64,000 bases of DNA from Alkalicaulis satelles (GTDB taxonomy: Bacteria > Pseudomonadota > Alphaproteobacteria > Caulobacterales > Maricaulaceae), in NCBI RefSeq assembly GCF_008630495.1, contig NZ_VWOJ01000004.1, positions 1-64,000 on the forward strand, read 5' to 3'. The stretch's first letter is position 1, and every line of letters begins with the position of its first letter. This document shows, in pieces, positions 1-9,793 of the stretch. The translations under genes and the position numbers were made by a program. The notes beneath the pieces were generated by a model. That model saw only the letters and a program-made list of their open reading frames with translations. It was not told the DNA's origin and ran no database searches.

Positions 1-3
1 CAG

Positions 4-28
4 GGCCGGACGCCATGGCGTCGGGGCC
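4..28. other. Palindrome near the left edge
   Basis: A perfect 14-bp palindrome, GACGCCATGGCGTC, occupies 9-22 and is flanked by GGCC on both sides, so a bulged hairpin can form. No T-run follows. It may be the 3' end signal of the gene left of the window (often tuf in this operon order), but that gene is not visible. Confidence 0.3.
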
Positions 29-73
29 ACTGCACAAGGGCGCTTCGGGACGCAGCAATCTGGCTGGCAGGTG

Positions 74-102
74 TTGACGGGACGCGGCGCAGGGAGTATT
101 CA
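74..102 (+). promoter_or_regulatory. Candidate sigma-70 promoter for the S10 operon
   Basis: TTGACG at 74-79 and TATTCA at 97-102 are separated by 17 bases. A leader of roughly 130 bases then precedes rpsJ. It contains a small GCCC/GGGC hairpin near 127-138. No coding region was recognised in 1-238. Confidence 0.4.
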
Positions 103-238
103 CCCGCCCTCTAGCGAGCTGGCTGTGCCCTTTGCGGGCAAACGCAGCTTTCAGAAGCGAACACAATTTGGCGCGCGAGTGCTGCGGGGGGCGAGGACGC
201 CCTTGGCGCGGCCCTTCGCGCATGTTGGGACCGGATCA

Positions 239-553
<315 letters not shown>

Positions 554-557
554 GGCC

Positions 558-1379
558 ATGAGTCAGGCTGAAAAACTGCGCACCGGCCTTGTGGCCAAGA
601 AGCTGGGCATGACCCGGGTCTTCACCGAAGAGGGCAATCACGTGCCCGTCACTGTCCTGCATCTGGACGGCGGCGTGCAGGTAGTGGCCCAGCGCACGTC
701 CGAGCGCGACGGTTACACCGCCCTGCAGCTCGGCGTGGGCAAGGCCAAGGTCAAGCGCACCACCAAGGCCATGCGCGGCCATTTCGCCAAGGCCGCCGTG
801 GAGCCCAAGCGCAAGCTGGTGGAGTTCCGCGTCAGCGAGGACGCCCTGCTGGAGCCCGGCTCTGAGCTCTCGGCTGAGCATTTCGTGCCCGGCCAGATGG
901 TGGATGTGGCCGGCATCACGATCGGTAAAGGTTTCGCCGGCGCCATGAAGCGCTGGAATTTCGGTGGTCTGCGCGCCTCGCACGGCGTGTCCATCTCGCA
1001 CCGCGCCCACGGCTCCACCGGTCAGAACCAGGATCCGGGCAAGGTGTTCAAGGGCAAGAAGATGGCCGGCCATCTGGGCTCCGAGCGCGTCACCACGCAA
1101 AGCCTTGAAGTGGTGCGCGTGGACGCTGATCGCGGCCTGATCCTGATCAAGGGCTCCGTGCCGGGTTCGGCGGGTTCCTGGGTTGAGGTGCGTGATGCGG
1201 TCAAGGGCGCGGGCGGTCATGAGCTGCCCTGGCCGGCGGCCCTGCGCGCCGAGCCGGTTGCGGCCGACGAGCCGGCCCCGGCCAGCGAAGAAGCCGCCAT
1301 GGTCGCCGAAGGCGCTCCGACCGAAGATCAGGTCCGCGCCGCCGAGGCTGCCGCCCGTGATGAAGGGGCCAAGGAATGA
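558..1379 (+). CDS. rplC: 50S ribosomal protein L3
   Basis: L3 binds 23S rRNA early in 50S assembly and lies near the peptidyl transferase centre. The product begins [20 protein letters not shown] and has the L3 signature region around [13 protein letters not shown] and the loop [23 protein letters not shown]. At 273 residues it is longer than the usual 205-220. The extra part is an Ala/Glu/Pro-rich acidic tail from about residue 225, beyond the last conserved beta strand. Its stop overlaps the rplD start by four bases (ATGA), suggesting translational coupling. Confidence 0.97.
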   Translation: MSQAEKLRTGLVAKKLGMTRVFTEEGNHVPVTVLHLDGGVQVVAQRTSERDGYTALQLGVGKAKVKRTTKAMRGHFAKAAVEPKRKLVEFRVSEDALLEPGSELSAEHFVPGQMVDVAGITIGKGFAGAMKRWNFGGLRASHGVSISHRAHGSTGQNQDPGKVFKGKKMAGHLGSERVTTQSLEVVRVDADRGLILIKGSVPGSAGSWVEVRDAVKGAGGHELPWPAALRAEPVAADEPAPASEEAAMVAEGAPTEDQVRAAEAAARDEGAKE

Positions 1380-2014
1380 AAATCGACGTCGTCAAGCTGG
1401 ATGCCGGCAAGGCCGGGTCGGTTGAGCTGAACGCGGACATTTTCGGCATCGCCGAGATCCGCGCCGACCTCCTGCAGCGTTGCGTCAAGTGGCAGCTGTC
1501 GCGCCGTCAGGCCGGCACCCACAAGACCAAGGAGCGCAGCGAGATCGCCCGCACCAAGAAGAAGATGTACAAGCAGAAGGGCACCGGCGGCGCACGCCAC
1601 GGCGCGCGTTCGGCTCCCATCTTCGTGGGCGGCGGCGTGGCCCATGGCCCGCGCGTGCGCTCGCACGCCACGGACCTGCCCAAGAAGGTGCGCGCCCTGG
1701 CGCTGCGCCATGCGCTGTCGGCCAAGGCCGGCGGTCAGCAGCTGATCGTGCTGGACGAGGCGCGCCTGGATGCGCCCAAGACCCGCGAGCTGGCCGATCG
1801 CTTCGCCAAGCTGGGCCTGACCAATGCGCTGATCATCGACGGCGAGACGCTGGACGAGAACTTCGCGCGCGCCGCGCGCAATCTGCCGCGCATCGACGTG
1901 CTGCCCGCCCAGGGGCTGAACGTCTATGACGTCTTGCGCCGGGACACCCTGGTGCTGACCCGCGCAGCTCTGGACAAGATCAATGAGCGGCTCGCGCCGC
2001 AGGAGGCTGCGTGA
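1376..2014 (+). CDS. rplD: 50S ribosomal protein L4
   Basis: L4 is an early-binding 50S protein whose extended loop lines the exit tunnel. The 212-residue product contains the tunnel-loop region [19 protein letters not shown] and the following [13 protein letters not shown], both typical of L4. In enterobacteria L4 represses the S10 operon through the leader; no equivalent leader structure could be established here. It overlaps rplC by four bases and the rplW start codon by one base. Confidence 0.97.
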   Translation: MKIDVVKLDAGKAGSVELNADIFGIAEIRADLLQRCVKWQLSRRQAGTHKTKERSEIARTKKKMYKQKGTGGARHGARSAPIFVGGGVAHGPRVRSHATDLPKKVRALALRHALSAKAGGQQLIVLDEARLDAPKTRELADRFAKLGLTNALIIDGETLDENFARAARNLPRIDVLPAQGLNVYDVLRRDTLVLTRAALDKINERLAPQEAA

Positions 2015-2307
2015 TGCCCGCTCCGCGTCATTACGACACCCTGATCGCGCCGGTGATCACGGAAAAATCAACCCTTTTGTCGGAAGACAACAAGGTGGTG
2101 TTCCGCGTGCCCCTGACTGCGACCAAGAAGGACATCGCCGAGGCGGTGGAAGAGCTCTTCAAGGTCAAGGTCAAGGCGGTCAACACCCTGCGCCAGAAGG
2201 GCAAGACCAAGCGCTTCCGCGGTATCGCGGGCGTTCGCAGCGACGTCAAGAAGGCGGTTGTGACCCTCGAAGAGGGCCACTCCATCGACGTCACCACCGG
2301 CCTGTAA
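2014..2307 (+). CDS. rplW: 50S ribosomal protein L23
   Basis: L23 sits at the polypeptide exit and is a docking site for trigger factor and SRP. Two adjacent start codons exist, GTG at 2011 and ATG at 2014. The AGGAGG at 2001-2006 is seven bases from the ATG, so 2014 is preferred (97 residues). The start codon shares one base with the rplD stop (TGATG). The product shows the L23 pattern [10 protein letters not shown] near the N-terminus and the basic stretch [10 protein letters not shown]. Confidence 0.96.
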   Translation: MPAPRHYDTLIAPVITEKSTLLSEDNKVVFRVPLTATKKDIAEAVEELFKVKVKAVNTLRQKGKTKRFRGIAGVRSDVKKAVVTLEEGHSIDVTTGL

Positions 2308-2329
2308 GCGCGCCGCAAGGAGAGAGACC

Positions 2330-3166
2330 ATGGCTCTGAAATTCTTCAAGCCGACCTCGCCGGGCCGCCGTGCTCTGGTGCTGGTGGACCGCAGCGAACT
2401 GCACGCGGGCAAGCCCGAGAAAACGCTGGTCGAGGGCCTGCGCAAGAAGGGCGGCCGCAACAATACCGGCCGCATCACCGCCCGCCGCATCGGCGGCGGC
2501 GCCAAGCGCCTCTACCGCGTGGTGGACTTCAAGCGCCGCAAGTTCGACGTGCCCGCCACGGTCGAGCGTCTGGAATACGACCCGAACCGCACCGCCTTCA
2601 TCGCGCTGATCCGCTATGAAGACGGCGAGCTGGCCTACATCCTGGCGCCCCAGCGCCTGGCGGTGGGCGACAGCGTGGTGGCCGGCGAGCGTGTGGACGT
2701 GAAGCCGGGCAACGCCATGCCGCTGAAATCCATGCCGGTGGGCACCATCGTGCACAATGTCGAGCTCAAGCCCCTCAAGGGCGGCCAGATCGCGCGTTCG
2801 GCGGGCGCCTACGCCCAGCTGGTCGGCCGCGATGCGGGCTACGCCCAGCTGCGGCTGATGAGCGGCGAGCTGCGCGCGGTGCACCAGGACTGCATGGCCA
2901 CGATCGGCGCGGTGTCCAACGCGGACCACCTGAACATCAATCTGGGCAAGGCCGGCCGCAAGCGTCACATGGGCAAGCGCCCGTCGGTGCGCGGCGTGGC
3001 CATGAACCCGGTCGATCACCCGCACGGCGGCGGCGAAGGCCGCACCTCGGGCGGGCGTCATCCGGTGACCCCGTGGGGCAAGCCCACCAAGGGCCCCAAA
3101 ACCCGCCGGAACAAGACGACCAACAAATTCATCATCCGCTCGCGCCACGAGCGCAAGAAACGCTAA
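2330..3166 (+). CDS. rplB: 50S ribosomal protein L2
   Basis: L2 is needed for subunit joining and lies by the peptidyl transferase centre. The 278-residue product has normal length and starts [16 protein letters not shown]. It includes the conserved C-terminal segment [19 protein letters not shown], in which the histidine of the DHPHGGG motif is functionally important in the family. An AGGAGAG element lies a few bases upstream. It sits 22 bases after rplW in the same operon. Confidence 0.97.
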   Translation: MALKFFKPTSPGRRALVLVDRSELHAGKPEKTLVEGLRKKGGRNNTGRITARRIGGGAKRLYRVVDFKRRKFDVPATVERLEYDPNRTAFIALIRYEDGELAYILAPQRLAVGDSVVAGERVDVKPGNAMPLKSMPVGTIVHNVELKPLKGGQIARSAGAYAQLVGRDAGYAQLRLMSGELRAVHQDCMATIGAVSNADHLNINLGKAGRKRHMGKRPSVRGVAMNPVDHPHGGGEGRTSGGRHPVTPWGKPTKGPKTRRNKTTNKFIIRSRHERKKR

Positions 3167-3178
3167 GGGACGGCTGAC

Positions 3179-3457
3179 ATGCCTCGCTCTGTCTGGAAAG
3201 GCCCGTTCGTTGACGGGCACCTCCTGAAGAAAGCCGAAGCCGCGCATGCCGGCGGGCGCAAGCAGGCGATCAAGACCTGGTCGCGCCGCTCGACGATCAT
3301 GCCGCAATTCGTGGGCCTGACCTTCCAGGTGCACAACGGCAACAAGTTCATCCCCGTGAGCGTCTCCGAGGAGATGGTGGGTCACAAGCTGGGCGAGTTC
3401 GCGCCGACCCGCACCTATTACGGTCACGCGGCGGACAAGAAAGCCAAGAGGAAGTAG
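3179..3457 (+). CDS. rpsS: 30S ribosomal protein S19
   Basis: S19 forms part of the 30S head and pairs with S13 near the A site. The 92-residue product starts [18 protein letters not shown] and carries the family core [15 protein letters not shown] and [13 protein letters not shown]. Length and order (rplB-rpsS-rplV) are standard. It ends two bases before rplV. Confidence 0.97.
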   Translation: MPRSVWKGPFVDGHLLKKAEAAHAGGRKQAIKTWSRRSTIMPQFVGLTFQVHNGNKFIPVSVSEEMVGHKLGEFAPTRTYYGHAADKKAKRK

Positions 3458-3459
3458 CG

Positions 3460-3840
3460 ATGGGCCAGGCGAAGAATCCCCGGCGGGTCGCCGAGACCGA
3501 AGCGCGCGCCAAGCTGCGCATGCTGCGCATCAGCCCGCAGAAGCTCAACCTCATTGCCGCCATGATCCGCGGCAAGAAGGTCGAGCGCGCGCTCAACGAT
3601 CTCGAGTTCTCGCGCAAGCGCGCCTCGCAGGACGTGAAAAAGCTGCTGCAGTCCGCGATCGCCAATGCGGAAAACAATCATGGCCTGGACATCGACTCGC
3701 TGGTCGTGTCCGAGGCCTATGTCGGCAAGAACCTGGTGATGAAGCGCTTCCGGGCCCGCGCACGCGGCCGCGGCGCGAAGATCCTCAAGCCGTTCTCCGA
3801 GCTGACGATCGTCGTGCGTGAAGTCGAGGAGGCCGCCTGA
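3460..3840 (+). CDS. rplV: 50S ribosomal protein L22
   Basis: L22 contacts all 23S domains and its beta hairpin lines the exit tunnel. The product is 126 residues, contains [19 protein letters not shown] near the N-terminus, and has the tunnel-hairpin region with the basic run [13 protein letters not shown]. Spacing to rpsS is two bases. The stop codon overlaps the rpsC start by one base (TGATG). Confidence 0.97.
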   Translation: MGQAKNPRRVAETEARAKLRMLRISPQKLNLIAAMIRGKKVERALNDLEFSRKRASQDVKKLLQSAIANAENNHGLDIDSLVVSEAYVGKNLVMKRFRARARGRGAKILKPFSELTIVVREVEEAA

Positions 3841-4544
3841 TGGGTCAGAAAGTCAATCCGATCGGCCTGCGGGTCGGCATTAACCGCACCTGGGACTCGC
3901 GCTGGTTCGCCAAAGGCGAGGAATACGCCGATCTCTTGCACGAGGATCTCAAGATCCGTGCGTTCCTGAAGGACAAGCTCAAGAACGCCTCGGTCTCGCG
4001 CATCATCATCGAGCGTCCGCACAAGAAGTGCCGCATCACCATCCATACCGCCCGTCCGGGCGTGGTGATCGGCAAGAAGGGCGGCGATATCGAGAAGCTG
4101 CGCCGCGAGATCGCGTCCATGGTGGACAGCGAGGTGTTCCTGAACCTCGTGGAAGTGCGCAAGCCGGAAGTCGACGCCACCCTGGTGGCCGAGAGCATCG
4201 CCCAGCAGCTCGAGCGCCGTGTGGCGTTCCGCCGGGCGATGAAGCGCTCGCTGCAGACCACCATGCGCATGGGCGCTCTGGGCTGCAAGATCATGGTGGG
4301 CGGCCGTCTGGGCGGCGCGGAAATCGCGCGCGTTGAAAAATATTCCGAAGGCTCTGTGCCGCTGCACACCCTGCGGGCTGACATCGATTACGGCTTTGCT
4401 GAAGCCAAGACCGCGATGGGCATTATTGGCGTGAAGGTGTGGATCTACAAAGGCGAGATCCTCGAGCACGATCCGATGGCCCAGGAGCGCCGCATGCAGG
4501 ATTCCGGCGAGCAGCGCACACGGTCTGGCCGTCAGGCGGCGTAA
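3840..4544 (+). CDS. rpsC: 30S ribosomal protein S3
   Basis: S3 contributes to the mRNA entry channel and has intrinsic mRNA helicase activity in family members. The 234-residue product begins [21 protein letters not shown] domain is seen around residues 60-110, including the [14 protein letters not shown] loop, and a C-terminal S3 domain follows. Its start overlaps the rplV stop. A gap of 24 bases with a GGGAG element precedes rplP. Confidence 0.97.
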   Translation: MGQKVNPIGLRVGINRTWDSRWFAKGEEYADLLHEDLKIRAFLKDKLKNASVSRIIIERPHKKCRITIHTARPGVVIGKKGGDIEKLRREIASMVDSEVFLNLVEVRKPEVDATLVAESIAQQLERRVAFRRAMKRSLQTTMRMGALGCKIMVGGRLGGAEIARVEKYSEGSVPLHTLRADIDYGFAEAKTAMGIIGVKVWIYKGEILEHDPMAQERRMQDSGEQRTRSGRQAA

Positions 4545-4568
4545 GAGCGGAACAAGGGAGCTGTCACC

Positions 4569-4982
4569 ATGCTTCAACCGAAGCGCACCAAATTCCGCAA
4601 GGCGTTCAAGGGCCGTATCCACGGCGCGGCCAAGGGCGGATACACGCTGAATTTCGGTTCCTATGGCCTCAAGGCCATGGAGCCCGAGCGCGTCACCGCG
4701 CGTCAGATCGAGGCGACCCGCCGGGCTATCACGCGCCACATGAAGCGCGCTGGCCGGGTGTGGATCCGCGTATTCCCCGATCTGCCGGTGTCGAAAAAGC
4801 CGACCGAGGTGCGGATGGGTAAAGGCAAGGGCTCGCCCGAATACTGGGTGGCTAAGGTCAAGCCCGGGCGCATCATGTTCGAGATTGACGGCGTGCCCGA
4901 TGACGTGGCCCGCGAGGCGCTGCGCCTGGGCGCGGCCAAGCTGCCGATCAAGACCCGGGTCGTGACCCGGCCTGGCGAGTAA
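4569..4982 (+). CDS. rplP: 50S ribosomal protein L16
   Basis: L16 helps shape the A-site side of the 50S subunit. The product is 137 residues, the usual size, and begins [19 protein letters not shown]. It contains the L16 signature [21 protein letters not shown]. The AAGGGAG upstream at about 4554-4560 fits the ATG at 4569. It is transcribed with rpsC and rpmC. Confidence 0.97.
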   Translation: MLQPKRTKFRKAFKGRIHGAAKGGYTLNFGSYGLKAMEPERVTARQIEATRRAITRHMKRAGRVWIRVFPDLPVSKKPTEVRMGKGKGSPEYWVAKVKPGRIMFEIDGVPDDVAREALRLGAAKLPIKTRVVTRPGE

Positions 4983-4995
4983 GGGAGAGGTCCTG

Positions 4996-5211
4996 ATGGC
5001 CAAGCAGCTGACAGGCGAAGACGTGCGCGCGCTTAGCGACGACCAGCTTCAGGAATCGCTCCTCAAGCTCAAGAAAGAACAGTTCAATTTGCGGTTCCAG
5101 CAGGCCACCGGCCAGCTCGAGAACACCGCGCGCTACAAGCAGATCCGCCGGGACATCGCCCGGATCAAGACGGATCAGCGCCGGCGCGCGCTCCAGACTC
5201 AAGGGAGCTGA
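4996..5211 (+). CDS. rpmC: 50S ribosomal protein L29
   Basis: L29 is a small helical protein next to L23 at the tunnel exit. The 71-residue product contains the family pattern [19 protein letters not shown] followed by RRDIARIKT. It lies 13 bases after rplP and four bases before rpsQ, the normal order for this operon. Confidence 0.96.
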   Translation: MAKQLTGEDVRALSDDQLQESLLKLKKEQFNLRFQQATGQLENTARYKQIRRDIARIKTDQRRRALQTQGS

Positions 5212-5215
5212 GGCC

Positions 5216-5452
5216 ATGCCGAAGCGCATCCTTCAAGGCGTCGTGGTCAGCGACAAGCAGCACAAGACAGTGGTGGTCCGCGTCGAGCGCACCTTCCTGC
5301 ACCCGCTGCTGCGCAAGACCGTGCGGCGGACCAAGAAATACCACGCCCATGATGAAAACGGCGTGGCCAAGGTGGGCGAGCGCGTCCAGATCCAGGAGTG
5401 CGCGCCCAAGTCGAAACTCAAGCGGTGGGAGATCGTTCCCGCTCAGGCGTAA
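5216..5452 (+). CDS. rpsQ: 30S ribosomal protein S17
   Basis: S17 is a primary 16S rRNA-binding protein with an OB fold. The product of 78 residues starts [18 protein letters not shown] and has the motif [15 protein letters not shown] and a KYHAHDE segment. Length and position between rpmC and rplN are standard. A 42-base gap with AACGGAGA separates it from rplN. Confidence 0.96.
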   Translation: MPKRILQGVVVSDKQHKTVVVRVERTFLHPLLRKTVRRTKKYHAHDENGVAKVGERVQIQECAPKSKLKRWEIVPAQA

Positions 5453-5494
5453 GCCTGAAACGGGAATGGTTGTTCCGATAACGGAGACCTTCCA

Positions 5495-5863
5495 ATGATC
5501 CAGATGCAAACCAATCTGGACGTGGCCGATAATTCCGGCGCCCGCCGCGTGCAGTGCATCAAGGTGCTGGGCGGCGCCAAGCGGCGGTACGCGAGCGTGG
5601 GCGACATCATTGTCGTCTCGGTCAAGGAAGCCGCGCCCAAAGGCCGTGTCAAAAAAGGCGATGTGCGCAAGGCTGTGGTCGTGCGCACCGCCCGGGATAT
5701 CAAGCGACGTGACGGATCGGTGATCCGTTTCGACACCAACGCCGCTGTCCTGATCAACAACAATAACGAGCCGATCGGCACCCGGATCTTTGGCCCGGTG
5801 CCGCGTGAGCTGCGCGCCAAGCAGCACATGAAGATCGTCTCCCTGGCGCCGGAGGTGCTGTAG
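5495..5863 (+). CDS. rplN: 50S ribosomal protein L14
   Basis: L14 forms an intersubunit bridge with 16S helix 14. The 122-residue product starts [19 protein letters not shown] and has the L14 signature region [17 protein letters not shown] and the conserved [11 protein letters not shown]. It has standard length and order, and its stop is two bases before the rplX start. Confidence 0.97.
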   Translation: MIQMQTNLDVADNSGARRVQCIKVLGGAKRRYASVGDIIVVSVKEAAPKGRVKKGDVRKAVVVRTARDIKRRDGSVIRFDTNAAVLINNNNEPIGTRIFGPVPRELRAKQHMKIVSLAPEVL

Positions 5864-5865
5864 CC

Positions 5866-6183
5866 ATGGCCGCGAAGATCAAGAAAGGCGACAAGGTCGT
5901 CGTCCTGACCGGCCGCGACAAGGGCAAGTCCGGCGAGGTGGTCAAGGTGCTGCCGTCTGAAGACCGCGTGGTGGTCTCCGGCGTGAACACCGTCAAGCGC
6001 CACCAGCGTCCGACCCAGACCAGCGCGGGCGGCATTGTGGAAAAAGACGCGTCCATCCACGTCTCCAACGTGGCTCTGACCGATCCCAAGTCCGGCGAGC
6101 CGACCCGCGTCGGTTTCAAGACCGGCAAGGACGGCAAGAAGGTGCGCGTGGCCAAGAAGTCCGGCGAGGTGATCGATGTCTGA
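5866..6183 (+). CDS. rplX: 50S ribosomal protein L24
   Basis: L24 is an assembly initiator for the 50S subunit. The product has 105 residues and carries an N-terminal KOW motif, [20 protein letters not shown], followed by the [13 protein letters not shown] segment. Its 3' end overlaps the start of rplE by eight bases, so the two are probably translationally coupled. Confidence 0.96.
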   Translation: MAAKIKKGDKVVVLTGRDKGKSGEVVKVLPSEDRVVVSGVNTVKRHQRPTQTSAGGIVEKDASIHVSNVALTDPKSGEPTRVGFKTGKDGKKVRVAKKSGEVIDV

Positions 6184-6736
6184 CACCGCTATTTACGAGC
6201 CGCGCCTGAAAGCGCGCTACCGCGAAGAGATTCGCGCGCGCCTGAAGGAAAAGTTCGGCTACAAGAATGACCTTGAGATCCCGCGCCTTGAGAAGGTCGT
6301 GATCAATATGGGCGTGGGCGAGGCGGCTCAGGATTCCAAGAAAATCCAGGGCGCTCTCGCCGATCTGGAGGCGATCGCCGGCCAGAAGCCGGTGGCGACC
6401 GCCGCCAAGACCTCCATCGCCGGTTTCAAGCTGCGTGAAGAGCAGCTGATCGGCGCCAAGGTCACGCTGCGCCAGGACCGGATGTACGAGTTCCTCGACC
6501 GTCTGGTGACTATCGCCCTGCCGCGGGTCCGCGACTTCCGCGGCCTCAACGGCAAGAGCTTTGACGGGCGCGGCAACTACGCCATGGGTCTCAAGGAGCA
6601 CATCGTGTTCCCCGAGATCAACTACGACAAGGTCGACAAGGTTCGCGGCATGGACATCGTCGTGTGCACGACCGCGAAGACTGATGAGGAAGCGAAGGCC
6701 CTGCTGGCCGAGTTCGATTTCCCGTTCACGAACTGA
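6176..6736 (+). CDS. rplE: 50S ribosomal protein L5
   Basis: L5 binds 5S rRNA and contacts the P-site tRNA. The 186-residue product shows [33 protein letters not shown] and [20 protein letters not shown], all conserved L5 blocks. It overlaps rplX by eight bases. A 50-base spacer with AGGAGAG leads to rpsN. Confidence 0.97.
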   Translation: MSDTAIYEPRLKARYREEIRARLKEKFGYKNDLEIPRLEKVVINMGVGEAAQDSKKIQGALADLEAIAGQKPVATAAKTSIAGFKLREEQLIGAKVTLRQDRMYEFLDRLVTIALPRVRDFRGLNGKSFDGRGNYAMGLKEHIVFPEINYDKVDKVRGMDIVVCTTAKTDEEAKALLAEFDFPFTN

Positions 6737-6786
6737 CGCAGCAGGAGCGCGGGGCCAGGGTGGCGCCGCACGCAGGAGAGATTTGA

Positions 6787-7092
6787 ATGGCCAAGAAGAG
6801 CGCTATCGAGCGTAACAGCAAGCGTCAGCGGCTGGCGGAGCGTTTCGCCGCCAAGCGCGCCGCGCTGAAAGCGATCGCCCGCGATACGTCCAAGCCCGTG
6901 GAAGAGCGGTTTGCCGCCCAGATGAAGCTGGCCGGCCTGCCGCGCAATTCCGCGCCCACGCGCATCCGCAACCGCTGCCAGGTCAGCGGGCGCCCGCGCG
7001 CGTATTACCGCAAGCTGAAAATGTCGCGCATCGCGCTGCGTCAGCTGGCCAGCCACGGGATGATCCCTGGCATGGTCAAGTCGAGCTGGTAG
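6787..7092 (+). CDS. rpsN: 30S ribosomal protein S14
   Basis: S14 is a late-assembling 30S head protein. The product is 101 residues and ends [21 protein letters not shown]. It is the long form without the paired CXXC zinc ligands; only one cysteine is visible, in [11 protein letters not shown]. It sits in the usual place between rplE and rpsH. Confidence 0.97.
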   Translation: MAKKSAIERNSKRQRLAERFAAKRAALKAIARDTSKPVEERFAAQMKLAGLPRNSAPTRIRNRCQVSGRPRAYYRKLKMSRIALRQLASHGMIPGMVKSSW

Positions 7093-7103
7093 GAGGTCAG
7101 GAC

Positions 7104-7502
7104 ATGTCTGTGAACGATCCGCTCGGCGATATGCTGACCCGCATCCGCAACGCGCTGATGCGCAAGCGCACCAGCGTCACCACGCCGGCCTCGACGCTGC
7201 GCGCGCGCGTGCTCGATGTGCTGCTCGAAGAGGGCTATATCCGCGGTTACACCGAAACCACGGATGATCGCGGCTTCAAGCAGTACGACATCGAACTGAA
7301 ATACTATGAGGGCGCGCCGGTCATTTCCGACATCAAGCGCGTCTCCAAGCCGGGCCGTCGCGAATACCGCAAGGTGCGCGACCTGCCTCTGGTCCAGAAC
7401 GGTCTGGGCATCGCCATCATTTCCACGCCCCAGGGCGTGATGAGCGACGCCGCTGCGCGCGCCAAGAATGTTGGCGGCGAGATCCTCTGCCACGTCAGCT
7501 AG
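7104..7502 (+). CDS. rpsH: 30S ribosomal protein S8
   Basis: S8 binds the central domain of 16S rRNA and in enterobacteria represses the spc operon. The 132-residue product begins [18 protein letters not shown] and ends with the typical [30 protein letters not shown]. An AGGAGG lies at about 7092-7097. A 16-base spacer precedes rplF. Confidence 0.97.
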   Translation: MSVNDPLGDMLTRIRNALMRKRTSVTTPASTLRARVLDVLLEEGYIRGYTETTDDRGFKQYDIELKYYEGAPVISDIKRVSKPGRREYRKVRDLPLVQNGLGIAIISTPQGVMSDAAARAKNVGGEILCHVS

Positions 7503-7518
7503 GAAACAGGAGGCTAAC

Positions 7519-8052
7519 ATGTCGCGACTGGGCAAGCTGCCTGTTGAAATCCCCTCCGGGGTCACCGCTTCGGTGGCTGCCGGCGTGGTCTCCGTGAAGG
7601 GACCCAAGGGCGAGCTGACCTTCTCGGCGCCCTCGAGCGTGCGCATTCTCCAGGAGGATGGCGCGCTGAAGGTGGAGCCGGCGGAGAACTCGAAATCGGC
7701 CAAAGCCATGTACGGCACGGCGCGTGCGCGCATCAAGAACATGGTCGCGGGCGTCACCAAGGGTTTTGAAAAGAACCTGGAGCTTGTGGGCGTGGGCTAT
7801 CGTGCCCAAATGCAGGGCAGCGATCTCAAACTTGCGCTCGGCTTCTCGCACGATGTGATCTACACCCCGCGCAAGGGGATCACGATCACGGTGGCCAAGC
7901 CGACCGAGATCAAGATCGAGGGCGCGGACGCCCAGGCGGTTGGACAGACGGCGGCTGAAATCCGCCGGTTCCGCGCGCCGGAGCCCTATAAGGGCAAGGG
8001 CGTGAAGTATGCGGACGAGCATGTCCGCCGCAAGGAAGGCAAGAAGAAGTAA
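7519..8052 (+). CDS. rplF: 50S ribosomal protein L6
   Basis: L6 lies near the sarcin-ricin loop and factor-binding site. The chosen ATG at 7519 follows AGGAGG by five bases and gives [15 protein letters not shown], the normal L6 N-terminus (177 residues). An in-frame ATG at 7468 lies inside rpsH and is rejected. Conserved blocks are VKGPKGEL and the C-terminal [23 protein letters not shown]. Confidence 0.97.
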   Translation: MSRLGKLPVEIPSGVTASVAAGVVSVKGPKGELTFSAPSSVRILQEDGALKVEPAENSKSAKAMYGTARARIKNMVAGVTKGFEKNLELVGVGYRAQMQGSDLKLALGFSHDVIYTPRKGITITVAKPTEIKIEGADAQAVGQTAAEIRRFRAPEPYKGKGVKYADEHVRRKEGKKK

Positions 8053-8061
8053 GGGCCGGTG

Positions 8062-8415
8062 ATGAAAACCTCAGCTGAGAAAATGCGCCGCCGCGCGCAG
8101 CGCACCCGCGCCCGGATCCGCAAGCTGGCCAATGGCCGGCCGCGCCTGTCCGTGTTCAGGTCGTCCAAGCACATCTACGCGCAGATCATTGATGACGCCA
8201 ACGGCCAGACCCTGGCCGCGGCTTCCTCGCTCGAACAGGGCAAGGACTCCAATGGCGCCACTGTCGACGCCGCCTCCACGGTGGGCAAGCTGGTGGCCGA
8301 GCGCGCCAAGGAAAAAGGCCTGACCGAGGTCGTGTTCGACCGCGGCGGCTACATGTATCACGGGCGGGTCAAAGCGCTCGCCGACGCCGCCCGCGAGGGC
8401 GGACTGAACTTCTAG
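8062..8415 (+). CDS. rplR: 50S ribosomal protein L18
   Basis: L18 binds 5S rRNA together with L5. Adjacent GTG (8059) and ATG (8062) codons are both possible starts; the ATG is used, giving 117 residues. The product shows [18 protein letters not shown] and ends with [22 protein letters not shown], the L18 core. It is followed 13 bases later by rpsE, with GGGGAGCGAA upstream of it. Confidence 0.96.
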   Translation: MKTSAEKMRRRAQRTRARIRKLANGRPRLSVFRSSKHIYAQIIDDANGQTLAAASSLEQGKDSNGATVDAASTVGKLVAERAKEKGLTEVVFDRGGYMYHGRVKALADAAREGGLNF

Positions 8416-8428
8416 GGGAGCGAACGCC

Positions 8429-9013
8429 ATGGCTCGTGAAGACAATCGCGGCGGCCGCGACCGCCGCCGCAGGGAAGAAGACAACGCGGACTCCGATCTG
8501 GTCGACAAGCTCGTCCAGATCAACCGCGTCGCCAAGACCGTGAAGGGCGGCCGGAACTTCCAGTTCGCCGCACTCGCGGTTGTGGGCGACCAGAAGGGCC
8601 GCGTCGGCTTCGGCCAGGGCAAGGCCCGCGAGGTGCCTGAAGCCATCCGCAAGGCGACCGAGGAAGCCAAGAAGATGATGGTGCGCATTCCCCTGCGCGA
8701 AGGCCGCACCCTGCACCACGACGCCCACGGGCGCTGGGGCGCGGGCAAGGTGGTTCTGCGCTCGGCGCCTCCGGGCACCGGCGTGATCGCGGGTGGTCCG
8801 ATGCGCGCGGTTCTGGAATCCCTGGGCGTTCAGGACGTGGTGGCCAAGTCCACCGGCTCGTCCAACCCCTACAACATGGTGCGCGCCACGTTCGAGGCCC
8901 TCAAGGCCCAGAACAGCCCGCGTTCAGTCGCCGCCAAGCGCGGCCTGAAGGTGGCGGATCTGGTGGAGCGCCGCCAGGATGGCGCCAGCGCGCCTGAAGC
9001 GATCGAGTCCTGA
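8429..9013 (+). CDS. rpsE: 30S ribosomal protein S5
   Basis: S5 acts in decoding fidelity and mRNA entry. The 194-residue product has the S5 N-terminal domain [25 protein letters not shown] and the C-terminal block [29 protein letters not shown]. An Arg/Asp/Glu-rich N-terminal extension (about 20 residues) is also typical of alphaproteobacteria. It lies directly upstream of rpmD. Confidence 0.97.
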   Translation: MAREDNRGGRDRRRREEDNADSDLVDKLVQINRVAKTVKGGRNFQFAALAVVGDQKGRVGFGQGKAREVPEAIRKATEEAKKMMVRIPLREGRTLHHDAHGRWGAGKVVLRSAPPGTGVIAGGPMRAVLESLGVQDVVAKSTGSSNPYNMVRATFEALKAQNSPRSVAAKRGLKVADLVERRQDGASAPEAIES

Positions 9014-9024
9014 GGGAGGGGCGC

Positions 9025-9210
9025 ATGGCTACCAAGACAACCATTCGCGTGCGCCAGACCGGGTCCTCGACCCGGCGTCCCGCCTATCAGGCCGCGACCC
9101 TCAAGGGTCTGGGCCTGGGCCGCATCGGGCGCGAGCGCGAGCTTGAAGACACACCGGCCGTGCGCGGCATGATCCGCAAGGTCGCCCATCTGATCGAGAT
9201 CGTGGACTAA
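9025..9210 (+). CDS. rpmD: 50S ribosomal protein L30
   Basis: L30 is a small peripheral 50S protein. The 61-residue product contains the signature [20 protein letters not shown] and ends [12 protein letters not shown]. It is preceded by GAGGGAGGGGCGC and followed by a 33-base spacer before the rplO start. Confidence 0.95.
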   Translation: MATKTTIRVRQTGSSTRRPAYQAATLKGLGLGRIGRERELEDTPAVRGMIRKVAHLIEIVD

Positions 9211-9243
9211 GGCCTGAAGGGCCGGTCCTGAAGGAGAATGGCA

Positions 9244-9726
9244 ATGCGCTTGAATGAATTGCGCGACAATGACGGCGCCGTCAAAGAGCGCCAGCGCGTC
9301 GGGCGCGGCATCGGCTCTGGCAAGGGCAAGACCGGCGGACGCGGCGTAAAAGGCCAGAAGTCCCGCTCGGGCGTGTCCATCAAGGGCTTCGAAGGCGGTC
9401 AGATGCCGCTGCACCAGCGTCTGCCCAAGCGCGGCTTCAACAAGCCGAACCGGGCGCGCTTCGCCGAGGTCACCCTCGGCCGGCTGCAGGCCGCTGTGGA
9501 TGCGGGCCGTCTGGACGCGGCCCAGCCCGTGGACGCCGCAGCCCTGATCGCGGCCGGCGTGATCCGCCGCGCCAAGGATGGCGTGCGCGTGATCGGCGGC
9601 GGGGAGCTGAAAGCCAAGCTGGCCCTGACCGTGGCTGGCGGCTCTGCGCCCGCCATCGCCGCTGTCGAGAAAGCGGGCGGGTCGGTCACGGTGACCGCCG
9701 CCAAAACCGAGACGCAAGACGACTAA
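9244..9726 (+). CDS. rplO: 50S ribosomal protein L15
   Basis: L15 organises the 50S core near 5S rRNA. Two in-frame ATGs occur, 9238 and 9244. The AGGAG at 9232-9236 is only one base from 9238 but seven from 9244, so 9244 ([14 protein letters not shown]) is chosen; this gives 160 residues. Conserved features are [20 protein letters not shown] near the N-terminus and [26 protein letters not shown]. It is the last ribosomal gene before secY. Confidence 0.96.
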   Translation: MRLNELRDNDGAVKERQRVGRGIGSGKGKTGGRGVKGQKSRSGVSIKGFEGGQMPLHQRLPKRGFNKPNRARFAEVTLGRLQAAVDAGRLDAAQPVDAAALIAAGVIRRAKDGVRVIGGGELKAKLALTVAGGSAPAIAAVEKAGGSVTVTAAKTETQDD

Positions 9727-9793
9727 GCTGAAAGCGCGCCGGCGCGGCCCTGTCCGCCCGGCGCCTTTTCGCGCGAGGGAGTGAACGACCGCC

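Noticed and set aside
71-238. N-terminal extension of rpsJ from an ATG at 71
   Set aside because: The extra 56 residues have no S10 similarity and overlap the candidate promoter; the ATG at 239 gives the standard S10 start.
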